Position numbers and translations under genes: made by a program. The notes under the pieces are model-generated. The model was given only the letters and a program-made list of their open reading frames with translations, was not told the DNA's origin and did no database searches. Of a DNA stretch of 64,000 bases, positions 24,060-36,633 are shown one piece after another. Every line of letters begins with the position of its first letter. Position 1 is the stretch's first letter. The stretch comes from Phaeosaccion multiseriatum. Its lineage: Eukaryota; Ochrophyta, other classes. The stretch spans positions 4,402,001-4,466,000 of the forward strand of contig OZ218951.1 in NCBI GenBank assembly GCA_965112735.1, given 5' to 3'.

Positions 24060-26977
24060 ATGCCAGAGCAACTGCTCCTTGCTTGTGGGATAAATTTCTG
24101 CCACCAACTCGGCATCGAACGAAACCTGGAAGGCCACGTGAGGGACGAAGGTGAGAAGGGGGGAGGAAAGAGACCTCAGGGGGAAGGGGGAGCGGGGGGA
24201 TCGTGTGGCATCGGTCGTATGCTCTCTGTCCTATGCATACCTAACACGTGTGTGGTAAACCATCCTCTTAAACAGGTTTTGATCACTTCAAGGGAAAGCT
24301 GCTTCCAGAACGGGAGAGAAAGGAGATGGAAGGAAAGAAGGAGGAAGGACAGGAGGAGGAGGAAGAGGAGGAGGAGGAGAAAAATGAAGATGCTGAGAAG
24401 GAGAGCGGCGCACACGCAGACTCCCTGTATATCCCGGCGTCTGGGAGGAGGGGAGGCAGCGGCGGTAGTAGTCGTAGTACGCGGAGGAGGGGGAGGAAGA
24501 GGGCACAAGCGGGAGGAGGAAGAGGGGGCTCCTCCTCCTCGAGAACGGGGGAGATGTGCCGCAGCATGATCTCTGTTCCCGTCAACGTGGACCTGTCGGG
24601 CTGCGGGGGAGGGGAGTACTCCATGAGGGGAGGAGGCGGAGGCGGAGGAGGAGGAGAGGGCATCAAGCAAGTAGCGGCCGGCGCCAACCACAGTGTGCTG
24701 CTGTCGAGTCAAGGTCACCTTTATCGCTGGGGTTATGACAATGGCAGGGTCTACAAGCGGCCCAGTCGACTCACCATGGGCATCCCACTGTCCTGCTGCA
24801 GCATCTCCTGTGGGAGGAAGCACACCTTGGCGCTCATGGAGGGGGGCTTTGTGATGAGCTGGGGCACGGGCTACTTTGGTCAGCTGGGGCATGGCGACAA
24901 TGTGTCTTATAGCCACCCTCGCATGATTCATAGACTCGACCCGGAGAGGCTCGGAGACAGGATTATACAGGTGAGATATGTGTGTATCCTATATGACGTT
25001 GAGACGGGTCATTGAGCACTGAACAGCTGGAACTGAAACTCGCTCACACACCACACATACGCCTCTCTCTCACGGGCACACACACGCACACACACACACA
25101 CACTCTCCTCTCATCCCCCCTCTCTCTTCCGTCACACACACACACAAACACACACGCACACACACGCACGCACACACACACACACCCGCACAAACACACA
25201 GGTGGGTTGTGGCGGGTACCATTCCGGTGCCCTGACGGAGGCGGGCATGATGTTCGCCTGGGGGTTTAATCGTCACGGGCAGGTGGGCAACGGACTCAAG
25301 GAGAACACAGTGTCGGAGCCGCTGCTCGTCAGTCGCGACAACTTCAGGGCCTCCAGCATTGCGTGCAAGGTGCGCGCAGTGTCGTGTCATTGTTCAACTC
25401 GGATTGTACCTTACGTACTTTTCTTTCTCACTCGTTATGTTTATGTACTCTTACGTACTGCAGTGTCAAATTTTCAACTCGTACTTACTGACTTATCTTT
25501 GTCACTCGTGCAGTCCTCTTTGCGTAAGTCCTTTACCAAAGTGTCTTTTTTTCCTTTTTCGGTGTGTGAATGTCTTGCGTAGTAGACGAACTAAACTTTT
25601 CGGTGCTTTGCTGTGGTGCGTTGCCTGTGGCTGTGACTGTGTGCTTTCCTGTGGCTCTGCGTGGCTTTGCTGTGGCTCCACTGTGGCTTTGCTTGGCTGT
25701 TGTTGCGGCTCTGCTGTGTGTGTCTTTTGCTCATGCTGCAGATCGCAATGGGCAGGCACCACAGCTCCGTCCTGACCACCAAGGGGGAGCTCTACACCTG
25801 GGGCTCGTGCAACTTCGGTAAGCTGGGGTTGGCGGATCAAGGAGCCACCAAGGTCATCACCATACCCACTGAGGTGCCCACCTTTAACACGCATCCGCTC
25901 TTCGATGTAAGTGGAGCGAGAGGGGGGAGGGAGGGAGGGAGGGAGGGAGAGCACAGTCAGATGTGAGCAGGACACGCATGCACAAGCGCGCACTCAGGGT
26001 ACTCACTCACTCACTCACTCTCTCACGCACCCTCACACACACGCACGCACACTCCCCGCCAACCCACCTACCCACAACCGTACGCGCGTACGCAACGCAC
26101 CCACGCACCCACATACTCACAGGTGGCGTCTGGAGATTTCCACATGGTTGGGCTCACACGCATGTGGGAAGTGTACGCGTGGGGCTACGGGGCGGAGGGG
26201 CAATGCGGGCACGGGAGCGCCCTGCATCTCCGCACACCGAGGAAGGTGGAGCGGCTGGCGGGCAAAGACATTCGAAAGGTAGGGATGGGGTATGGGGGTT
26301 GGAGGGGTGGAGGGGTGGCGGGGGGGGGGGGAGATGGAGGCGGGCGCTGGGCCAGTCTTGACACTCGTGGTGCTGGTGTTGGTGGTGGTGGTGGTGGTGG
26401 TGGTGGTGGTGGTGGTCCCTCATTCCCGTGTCAGACACCCCCACGCCCACTCACACACACACCCCGCACGCACGTGACTGACTGAACTGAACTCAACGAA
26501 CGAAACTGAACTCCAAACTGATTTGATATGGCAGATTACGTGCGGGGGCTGGTGGAGTATGGCAGTGGACGCCGAGGGCTACGCCTACTCGTGGGGCTGT
26601 GCCGACGGCGGCTGGACCGGACTGGACAGACCACAGGGTGATGCGCCCTTTGTAGAGGTCGGCCCCGCCTCCAGTATAGCCAAGCGAGGCACTAGTACCA
26701 CCACTACACAGGCCTTTGACTCCTGCCACAATGCGCTCTTCCCGGAGCCGGTGGAGGCCCTCAAGCCGTTTCGGATCACGCAGCTTTCATGCGGGGGCGC
26801 GCACACGCTCTTTGTGGGGTCTATGAGGAAGGCAGCAGGTGGTGGTGGTGGTGGTGGTGGCGGCGACAGGGGCGGTGGTGATGGTGGTAGCAGTAGCTCG
26901 GGGAGAAGTGGCATGAGCGACACCAGCTGTAGCAAGTCAAGCAGTGGTGGCAGTGGCAGCAGCAGCAGCACCACCAC

Positions 26978-27008
<31 letters not shown>

Positions 27009-28429
27009 AATAGTAGCAGTAGCAGTATGAGTGTCCGAAAAGGAAGGGAGCCCGCTGTGCCGCTAAATCGCAGCAGCAGCAGCAGCAACAACAACGACAG
27101 AACTTCCACCGTAGTACGCACTTCATCAACACCCGACTCGGCACCTTTGATAGGACCGGCGAGGCCCCCCCGGGATCGGCGACCTCGACCGTTCAACTCT
27201 CCACCACTGAGCGGGGGAGGAGCGAGGGGAGTAGGGCCACTGGGAGGAGGAGGAGACGGGGAGGTTGACTTCAAGGCTCTTGCACGAGGGAGCTTCAAAG
27301 GTCCAGCAGCAGCAGTAGCAGCAGTAACCGTTGATGATACATTAGCAGGAGCAGTAGCTACAGTCACGGCGGGGGAAGGTGGGAGAGGAGGGAGGGGGCA
27401 GGAGAGACGCGGAAGTGAGAGGAGCAAGATGAGCGGACGGGGGGAAGTGTTGCAGAACGAAGAAGAATCGAAGGTGAGGCGGAGGACGAGGAGTGTTGCT
27501 GCTGCTGTATCACCAAGCTGCTCTATCACCAACGGCTGCTGCTGCTGCTGCTGCTGCTGCCTCTTCCTCTCGTCACGTTATGCACTACTGTTGTGTGGTT
27601 GCTGTCCTGCTGCTGCTGCTGCTGCTACTGCTGCTACTGCTGCTGCCATGCTCCCTGGCTCCTGTACCACCAACTCCTGCTGACTCCATGACCCGCTCCA
27701 CTAACCTTGCTCCCCTCCTCCCTCCCTTCCTCTCTCCCTCCCTGCTCCTTTTCGATGGAATGGGAATGCATCTGAAACAAACATCTGAAACTGTCTGTCT
27801 GTCCGTCTGTCTATTCTCATTCATCGTGTGCTTGACGTGTGCTTGACAAGATAGATTTTCTCTGCCTGCAGACACGCTCGCTTGGAGGAGGTGCGCATGG
27901 CTCTCCAGACGGGCAAGGCTGACGTTACGCTGCAGGATGAGAGAGGCAATACCCTCCTCAACACGGCCGCCCAGAACGGCCACCAGGCTATTGCGAGGAT
28001 GCTCGTGAAGGAGTTCCATGCACCTCTGGAGACGCCCAATGTAAGTCTGTGTCTCTCTGTGTGTATTTGCGTGCCTGTGTGTATGTGTGTTTGTGTGTGT
28101 GCATGCTGTCTCTCCTCCTCTCTTCTCCTCCTCAAATGGTCTCTACATGTATATCCCCTCCCTCCCTCTCATCCCTCTCATCCCTCCCTCCCTCCCACCC
28201 TCCACCCTCCCTCCTTCCTCCCTCCCTCCCTCCCTCCCTCCCTCCCTCCCTCCCCTTGCCCCCTCCTCAGCACAAGGGCAACACGCCCCTCCACTTCTGC
28301 TTCTCCTACAGGCACGATGAGCTGCGCGACTTTCTCCTTCAGAGAGGGGCAAGGGACACCCTTCTCAATCAGGACGGCCTCACACCGCACGAAGGCATTT
28401 CCAGAGCGCACTTTGAAGCCTCCACATGA
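24060..28429 (+). CDS. RCC1-repeat (beta-propeller) protein with C-terminal ankyrin repeats
   Basis: Exons 24060-24150, 24276-24970, 25202-25369, 25742-25906, 26123-26278 and 26535-27473 join in phase (738 aa). Two further exons (about 27872 or 27888 to 28040, and 28271-28429) encode ankyrin repeats ending in a stop. RCC1-type repeats appear as [95 protein letters not shown] and [10 protein letters not shown], enough for one seven-bladed propeller. A 200-residue Ser/Gly-rich linker follows. The junction from 27473 (phase 0) into the ankyrin exon is unresolved: the obvious acceptor at 27871 gives the wrong phase, whereas an acceptor at 27887 keeps frame. Two adjacent genes remain possible. Propellers of this kind serve guanine-nucleotide exchange or protein binding; which applies here is unknown. 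Confidence 0.8.
27504..27516 (-). repeat. Dispersed motif TTGGTGATACAGC, perfect copy
   Basis: Perfect core in antisense orientation just after the donor of RCC1 exon 6, followed within 5 bp by a second partial copy (27521-27532) and a CTG run. Two weaker copies lie nearby at 27331-27343 and 27661-27673. Confidence 0.8.
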
Positions 28430-30294
28430 CCATTTTACGCCATTGGTGTGGACAAGCCTCTCTCTCTCCATACATCTCTCTGTGCCTCTCCCTCCCTCTC
28501 TCTCTCTGCCTCTCTGTCTCTCCACGTGAGCGCCTCGGTATGACACGATGACATGACACGATTGATCGATTGGTCGTGGGAGGGAGGTGGTGAGTTGCTC
28601 TGTTTGAGCGACACCACACCACGCCACACCACACCACACACAGGGACACACATTGGATTGGATTTGGAACGTTGTGCCGTTCAGTGCTCCGCTGGGATCG
28701 TGTCGCGAGGAGGAATGGGTAATGAATGGCTTGACAGAGCACAGGATGGATCGGCTGATCGGCTGATCGGGGATGGGCACCCCCTTGCCTCGCCCCAGAG
28801 GAAGGAGAGGAGATGAGAAGAGAGAACAAAGTCAGCTGGTCAGCCGGTCAGCCGGTCAGACAGCTCAGCGGTAAGACCGCGACCCAGAGGAGCTCGGCTG
28901 AGGCGAAGAGGATGAATAGAGGACAAATGAGGGTGAGGCTGTGCTGCTCTGCTCTCAGCCATCACATCACAGAGGCTCTCGTGCTGGGCTTGGCGTGGTC
29001 GGCGCTGGCTCTGGCCGGGGCTTTGGTTTTCACCCATGGCTACTATGCTGGGGGAGCGCAGTGGAGCTGGCGGGTTGGTCTTTGCTTCCTTACGCTGCAG
29101 ATGAGCGACGGGGTGTGAGCTGCGGAGGGGGTGGGGAGGGGCACACAAATTGGAGAAAGTAAAAAGCGCCTCCTATTCAAGGAAGGTGATTTGAGTTTGT
29201 GCTTCTGCGGCACCGACGCTGCATGTTGGGCTGTTCGACAGGGGGAGGTGAGGAGGGGGGAGATCTGGCGACAAAAGGGACCGACCCTTGACCCTTTTTT
29301 GGCTCTCTCTCACCGACCGGGAAGCGAGGAGAGCCGGGGAGGAGATGAGGCCTCTTATTGGCTCCTGGGACAGACGGACAAGACAGACAGAACCGAGAGA
29401 CAGACAGTCAGACGAGCTTCAGTTAAACGTTCTTCGCTTTGATCTGTTGCTCTTTTTGCGGTGATAGAGTGTCCGTGTGTGGTGCACAAGGGGGGTGCGA
29501 GAGGGATGGGACAAGAAGCAAGAGTGAGTGACGACCGATCGACTGGTGATCCATGGGAAGGCACAAGCAATCGATCTATCGGTGATTCAAGAGGAGAACA
29601 GATGAGGAGATGGACTGGACCGGACTGGAGAGAAGAGAAGAGAAGAGACAAATACGCGCACCTGTGTGAACTAAACGATCATCACGTGGAAGAACGGGGG
29701 GGGGCTCTAAAAGACTCACTACTACTACGAAGTACTAACTACTAAAGGTGGAGCTGCATGGCAGCTGCCTGCCCCACAGGGAATGAGAGAGAGAGTGAGA
29801 GATGTACCAAAAGGTTCCAAGTAGGGAGCAGCAGGCGGTAAGGCGTGCAGGTTTGGGGATGTCTTTTGTATGATTTTCTTATATACATGGGGAGACCCTT
29901 TCTCCACTGGTACTGCGTACTGCAGTTGCTCTCCTTCCCCTCCACGGTGAAGCTGGACTGAGCTGCCCTCCTCTGCCCTCACCATCCTACTACTGTACCA
30001 CCAACTGCTGCTGCTGCTGCTGCTGCTGCTTGCTGTAGAGAAAGCCACTGAAGAGAAGAGAAGAGAGTGGGCCAAACGCCCAACAATGACTACAGTCTCT
30101 GTCTCTCCGCATACGCACCCACCCTCTTTATAAGACGTCATTCGTCCCGTCCGGTCCCCCGTCACCCCCCCTGCCTCTCTCAATGCTCTTCTTACAGTGC
30201 CTTTCGTCGAGTCGCAATGTTCAATGCCAAGCAATCTCCATGCTTAGCTCCAAGGCCTCCCCCTTGCCCTTGCCCTTGCCCATGCCCATATGCC
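28430..30294. other. Gene-poor 1.9-kb spacer
   Basis: No gene is firmly supported between the RCC1 stop and the aminotransferase stop. A short plus-strand frame (28918-29118, about 66 aa) contains one plausible membrane segment (ALVLGLAWSALALAGALVF) but has no recognised relative. The two-mismatch dispersed motif copy at 29992-30004 is followed by CTG repeats. The rest shows GATC-rich and AGAGA-rich simple sequence. Confidence 0.5.
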
Positions 30295-31774
30295 TTACGT
30301 CTTTCTCTTCTTGTCTGCTGCGGGCAAGATGACTTTATTCCAATCTTTGTACTCTCGCCGTCCGTACTGAATGTCTGTCAACAGTGCCCAAGCCCGGTAT
30401 GCCAGACTGCTAGAGCCAGAGGAGGAGGAGGAAGAGGAGGAAGAGGATGCTGACCCCTCTGCTGCGGCTGCTGCCTTGGCGCCCCACTTTCCGGTGGGTA
30501 CATGTATATCCTCTCCCATGTAACTGAGGCCGCTGATGGGCACGATGATGGCCGCAGTCCCCGTGCAAAACGCCTCCTGTTGGGGAGGGAGAGAGGGAGA
30601 GGGGAGGGATGGGCATATCCCCAAGGTATGTTAGAGGAGGAGGACACATTCGCACACACACACATACACACACGCGGGCACACAGACAGACATGCACAAA
30701 CAGAGACACACAGAGACATACAGATACACACACTCAAATACACACCGCACACACTCACACTCCTGCCTGATGCCTCTGCCGCACCACTCACAATAAGCTT
30801 GCCCTTTACGGCTGCATCTTGCACTTCCTTCATGGAAATATCCCTCTCGGAAACCTTGCTGATCCTCCCTTTCCCCTCTACCCCGGTGGTATCGTCATCC
30901 AAAGCGTGCTCACGAGCGAGGTCTAACACGGACTGCCGCGTTACCCCTGGATGGTGGTGATACAACAGGCAGGGCAGAAAGAGGGGGGGCGGGGGGGGTG
31001 GGCGGAGGGAGAGAGAGGAAGAGAGACGAGAGAAGGAGATAGGGGAGGAGAAAGGGTAAGAGAGAGAGGGAGAGAGAAAGACTGTGTGTGAGGGAGTGAG
31101 GGAGGGAGAGATGAAAGCTCTGCCCCCCCAAGCTTATCCACTCTAGGACAGGACTCGAGTCCCTAGGACTGGAGCCCGAGTCGACCACCCCCCCTCCTTG
31201 TGGCCGTACTGCTGACCTGGCAAGATGAGCTCTCTGTCGAGCGAAGGGGTGACAAGTTCGCGCTGCCCCTCCTCATTCTCGATCACGAAGAACACATTCA
31301 TAGCGCCGCCTAGTAACAACGCAAGGAGAAGGAGATAGAGAGGGAGAGAAGAGAGAGAGAGAGAATGGGTGTGGGTATGATTGCTCTACTCCACCCCTTC
31401 CAACTCCCTTCACTTTGGCGAAGAGGGAAAGAGGGAGAGAGAGACAGATGAAGAGGGGAAGAAAGAGATAGAGAGACCTATACACCTTAACCCCCCTAAC
31501 CCCCCTTACCTTCAGTGATGAGGTGGTCGTCCCCGAAGAGCCACAGAACCTGTGCACATCCGTGCGAGCGAGCAGCCGCTGCCGCGGGCATGATTCTAAC
31601 ATGTAGGGCAAGGGGGGGGGGGAGGAGGAAGGGAGGGGATGGGGGGCAAGCGCGGTTTGCGTGTGCGTTGCGTGCGTGGTCAGATGGTGCCAAGTCATTA
31701 ATCACTGACTTACGAATTGCAAGAAATATCGAAACATTGGCGCGCCCTCTCTCTCACTCTCTCTCTCACTCTCG

Positions 31775-31851
<77 letters not shown>

Positions 31852-34495
31852 GCTTACCCTGGAGCGTAGTTTGCACCCGCCTTGGCAAAGCCAATTCCCC
31901 CTGGCCACGCGCGCACCTGTTAGTATCACATGGGTACAAAAAATGGAGAGCAGTTGGTGATACAGCGGCGGCGGTAGCAGCAGTAGCAGCAGCAGGATAG
32001 ATGGATGGATGAGAGGGCAGTTCAAGATGGGATGGGTGGATGAGAGGGTAGCTCAAGATGGGACAGAGTAGACCGAGAAAAGGTCACACCACCAAGCCTG
32101 AGAAAACATTGCTTGGGGGGGATACGTAAGACTACGTTTGTTGTTTGTGTGTCTTACGTGTTTTGTGTCTGCGTAGAGCTTGACCGGTTTGATGCCCTCT
32201 TTGAAGTAAGGCCCAGCGGGGCTCAGCAGCACGAACAGCTTCACCTTTGAGGTAGGGAGGGAGGGAGGAAGGGAGGGATGGGGGGAGGGGTGGGTGAAGG
32301 AGGGAGTGGAAGAGGGAGAGGGAGTGAGTGAGCGAGTGAGTGAGTGAGTGAGTGAGTGAGTAAGTGAGTGAGTGAGTGAGTGAGCGAGAGAGAGACTGAG
32401 TGAGGGAAGGAGGGGGTGAGCGAGTGAGTGAGAAGGGAGTAAATAAGTCAGCATGACCAGTTTCATCTAACCTTGTCGCACGCAGTCACGCCAAGGTTCT
32501 CCTGCGAGGGGGTGGGTTGGGGGTGAGGGTGGAGGGTGAGCGCGAGAGAAGAGCGTGGGCCCGGCGACTGGACTAAGCTGTTGTGGCGCCTCCTCCCCGT
32601 CTTCCCCCCCTCTCTTTCTCTCCCCTCTCCCTCCTTCCTCTCTCCTGTCCCGCCTCTTGTCTCTCTTTTCTGTTCCATCTCGATCGAACGCTTCTTCCTT
32701 CTGCCAGTCAAGTCACTCACGTTGGATCCGATGGCGGTGGGTCTAATGTAGAGGGAGAAGCCGTCCCCCTCAGGTATCCACGACTCGTCCGCACTCAACA
32801 GCTCCTTCAGCAACTGCGTTGTGTGTGAGAGGGAGAGAGAGAGAGCGAGCGAGAGAGAGATGGTGAGCATAAGTGAGTCAGCAGGGGGGGGGGCGAGGTG
32901 AGAGAGAGTGTGTGCGCATGTGTGCGCGTGTCCGTGTGTGTGCGTGTGTATGTGAGAGACAGTGAATGGTGTGTCTGATTGACTGACCGACCGCCTGACT
33001 GACTGCCTGACACCAGGCACTGACTACCTGACTGATACCAGGTACTGACTGACTGACCTCCAGGAAGGCGTCGGCATCCACTGGGGGCATGTGAAGGCGC
33101 GCTAGGGTGGTGTTGAAGCGCTTAAGGTTAAGCTCAGGTCGGAACAGGCGGACGTTTCCCTCGGCGTCTTTGAAGGCCTGGTCACAGGCGAAGGGAGAGC
33201 ACGACCAGTAGAGCAGGAGAGCAAGAGCAGCGCAGGAGCAGCAGCGGCCGCAGTAGCAGTGGCAGTACGTGAGTGTTACTGGCGAGGAATTGGTGGGTTG
33301 AGTGGGGCTAGTGTACTACACACATAGAGAGAGAGGGAGAGCGTAAGAGAGAGAGATAAAGATCGAGGGATAGAGAGAGCAGGAGAGGGCATCTCCCACC
33401 GACCTTGAGGCCCTCGAAGCAAGTGAGGCCGTAGTGCAGCACGGAGGCGGCAGGGCTCAATGACATATTCTGTTCGTATTCGAAAGGGGGGGGGGGGGGG
33501 CAACCTGTCAATCACCTAGAAGCGGAAACACAAAGATGAAGCAGGCCAAGCTGAGCTCGATGAAGGCCAAAGGGGCAGTTCGGTTCTTGTAAGAAGAGGA
33601 GCGAGGTGGGAGGCACAGGTAGAGGGTTTCCGCTAACATCCGTCTGCAGCATCCATCTGGCAGAGGAGAGTGCAGAGGAATAGGTGCAAATGGCAGCACT
33701 AGCCCTCCTGGATCGAACCGACCAGCTTCCTGTACTACGTATACGCTATGCAGGGTATATAAGATACGTGGCCTGCGCCTTTCGCCTCACCTGATAGGGC
33801 TTGATGGCGGGTGCGTGGAAGCCCGTCTTATTGTCCCAGTCCACCTCCAGCATGTGGTCGGTGAATGTGCGGCCAAAGACGAGGCTGCGGCGCACGGGGG
33901 GGTGGGGGGCAGGACAAGCGGGGAGGTGGACGGGGACACACAACAAAACAAGCACAAACGAGTTGATTGATTGAGTTGGTGAGCGAGGGACAAAGAGCAG
34001 TAGAGGGTGGGTACTTGTAGGATTGATCAGAGGGCCCCTCATCGTCTTGGACCTCGTCTCGTTCCTCCCTCACTGCCTCCCTCTTCACTCACTCCTTGGC
34101 CGCCGGATGGGGCTTTCGCTTTTTTGCCAAGCAAATGCTCAGTTGGGAAGGGTCCAGCCCAGGTAAACTGCAGAGAGAAGAGAGGAGGAAGGGAGCGTAA
34201 GCGGAAAGGCAAAAGAAAAAGCATGGCAAAGAAGCTTAACGCTTAACTGTTCGAAGGGCTGGTACTCCTGCTCCGCTTGTGCCAGCACCAAGCTGCGAGT
34301 AGAGAAAGGCCTCCGCCGGCTGGACGCTCCTGCCTCTCCTCCTCGTCCGACTGCGCCACTTCCCCCCCCGGTAGTAGGGAACCCTTCCGCCTCCAAGCCA
34401 GCTTCAGTCGAAGTGAAGGTCGCCGCCGTGAGAAACAAGAGCCGTGGAAACAGCGCATTCGTCCCACTTGCACCTCTGCGCACCAGTCCATGCAT
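30295..34495 (-). CDS. Branched-chain amino acid aminotransferase (PLP fold type IV)
   Basis: Thirteen exons join in phase: 34495-34248, 34167-34093, 33884-33791, 33469-33404, 33177-33058, 32813-32721, 32501-32472, 32244-32158, 31916-31858, 31595-31510, 31309-31217, 30946-30792 and 30576-30295, giving 495 aa. The enzyme moves the amino group between Leu, Ile or Val and 2-oxoglutarate. Family blocks in order are LVFGRTFTDHMLEVDW, HYGLTCFEGLK, LRPELNLKRFNTTLARL, DGFSLYIRPTAIG, VRAWPGGIGFAKAGANYAPG (Lys283 is the expected PLP lysine), VLWLFGDDHLITE, MNVFFVIE and LTDIQYGRREYKDW. The N-terminal ~90 residues look like a mitochondrial or plastid presequence. Oddities are GAN in place of the usual GGN after the PLP lysine, and an Ala/Ser-rich run of about 30 residues inserted before LTDIQYG. 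Confidence 0.93.
31954..31966 (+). repeat. Dispersed motif TTGGTGATACAGC, perfect copy
   Basis: Perfect core in an intron of the aminotransferase gene, antisense to the gene, followed by GGCGGCGG and then a GCA-like run. A partial copy (30955-30967) overlaps the region just upstream of another acceptor in the same gene. Confidence 0.85.
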
Positions 34496-34732
34496 GATCG
34501 ACTCTTCCTGCTAGATATCTGCCTTAGAGGAGCTTGATCGTCGCTCCTTCCCTACGGTATAAGCACAAAAGCAAAGGCACCACAGGGAACATTGTTCAAG
34601 GTTGAGGCAGTAAGGCAATGGCCCAATCATAAGCATTCGAGATCCATCCGTTACCGTTACCCCGCCGATCTGTATCCCTTGTCCTGAGAGAGTGTCTGCG
34701 CTTCCTCTCGTTAAGGTCCAGTCCATTCGAGA
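34496..34732. promoter_or_regulatory. Compact divergent promoter, aminotransferase / PA-domain gene
   Basis: Only 237 bp separate the two start codons, so the genes probably share a bidirectional promoter. If the PA-domain gene really starts at 34889 the interval is 393 bp. No TATA box was seen. Confidence 0.45.
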
Positions 34733-36561
34733 ATGGCTTCAGTAAGAGCAGTAGGGGTCGCTGGACCAGCGCAAAGGCGGAGAAGGCTTCGCCAACAAGT
34801 AGAGTCCATCGCTGAGGGTGCGAGGTCACCACATGGATCAAGAAATGGCTTGCGGAGGATTCGAGGGAGAGGGAGTGCCCTGACCCTGATGTCGCTTCTA
34901 ATTGCCGTGGTTCTGCTCGCCCCAGAGCTTTGCGAAGCTCGAATGACTACCATCAAGCCCAAGAAGGGAGACGTAGACGCATCAGAGCGCCACAAGTTCA
35001 TCCACAATGGTGAGGGGGGGTAATCTGGCGTTTGTAAGGTTTGGATCACAGGTCAGCGCCAAGATCAGAAAACCAGTCATCGCTATCAAGGCGAGGTGGG
35101 CGCTACCTCATTCTAATCACAGCGCTGGTAGAGTGGGGGTATTCAGGGGTGCGGCCTGGCTCTTGGTGGGGGCAATCCGTGGTTCAGCATAGGCCCCCGA
35201 CGGGGGAGAGACTCCCAGCCCCAAATCGTATTGTCGCTTTACCCTGTTCCACCGATCTCCTACCCCTCCTGCTGTTCCTCCTTCTCCCCCTCTTTCCTCC
35301 CTACATCCACGTCATCAGGGGAAGAGTTTGACAAAGCCCCCAATCTTTTTGACGTGAACGGAGAGCTCAAGATGTTGCCGGAGGTCGAGTCCATACTGGA
35401 CTTTGGTGAAGTGGTGTGGGCCTACGATGACAAGGGCAAGGAGGCACTGAGGAGCAGTAGACCGTGGGGGCGGGTGAGTTGTCAAGTCCCTCTGGCCCCC
35501 ATCCCCTCACCACGCGCGCGTTTACCCCACATGGCGGCTGGCTACTGATAGCTGCTGGTGCTGGTGCTGCTGGTGCTGCTGCTACCACTGCCGTGTGCCC
35601 TCCTCCTCCATCAATTCCCTCGTTCCTTCCCTCACGTAGGTTTACGCGGAGGGGTGGCCCAATCCCATTCAATACCTACGAGGCACCTTCGGTGGCCCCC
35701 CTCCCTCAGGCTCGGTGCCGCTGATGATGGCAGAGCCCCCTGACGCCTGCGGGGCACTCACCAACGCAAAGGACATTGTAGCTAAGGGAGGTGTGGCGGT
35801 GGCTTACAGAGGGACGTGCACATACGGCACCAAGGTAAGATGGGAGTAGAGGAGAGGTGGGGGGAGAAAGTGAGAAGGCGAGGGAGAGATCGAGAGGGAG
35901 GTAGAGAGGGAAAGATAGAGGAGAGAGCGAGCAAGAGGTAATGAAGTGTAGAGAGAGAGAAACAGAGAGAGACTGTGGTACTGTACTATCCTTCCTTCCC
36001 GATCAGCCCTCCCTGAAGGCCACCCTGAGACCTCTCTCTCTCCCTGCCTCACTCACTCGCCTCAGTGTGACCCGACTCGCCCAATTGATTGGACATCCAA
36101 CGAGGGTGTGCTAAACTCACCCACAAAGCCCCCCCACCAACACCCACCCACCCACACCTCTCTCTCTCTCTCTGTCTCTCTCTCGCTACCCCAGGCCTCG
36201 AATGTGGAGGAGGCGGGTGTGCGTGGGCTGCTCATCGTGAATAATGAGGTGGGCAACCTCCACCCCCCCATGCCCGATGCACCGCACATCAGCATCTTCG
36301 TTGGCATGATGACGCAGGGGGAGGGGGAGGCTCTTGCCGGCTTCGTCAAGAGGGAGGATATCGAGGCTCACTTGGTGCCGATGGCGTGTCACGTCAAGAA
36401 CAAGGTATGGCAATGGGGCCTTTCTCTTGTCCAGGGGTAGCTAACTACTTTTTCTCACATGCGTGTTGTAAGTTAAACGTCCTCGCGTCGGTCTTTCCTC
36501 ACACACGCACACACGCACGCACACTCTCTCTCGCTCACTCGGTCTCTCTCTTAAATATACG

Positions 36562-36592
<31 letters not shown>

Positions 36593-36600
36593 ACACACAG

Positions 36601-36633
<33 letters not shown>

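Noticed and set aside
27872-28429. Treating the ankyrin exons as a separate gene
   Set aside because: They lack a good start and promoter and directly follow the RCC1 exons on the same strand. Kept as part of that gene with the junction flagged.
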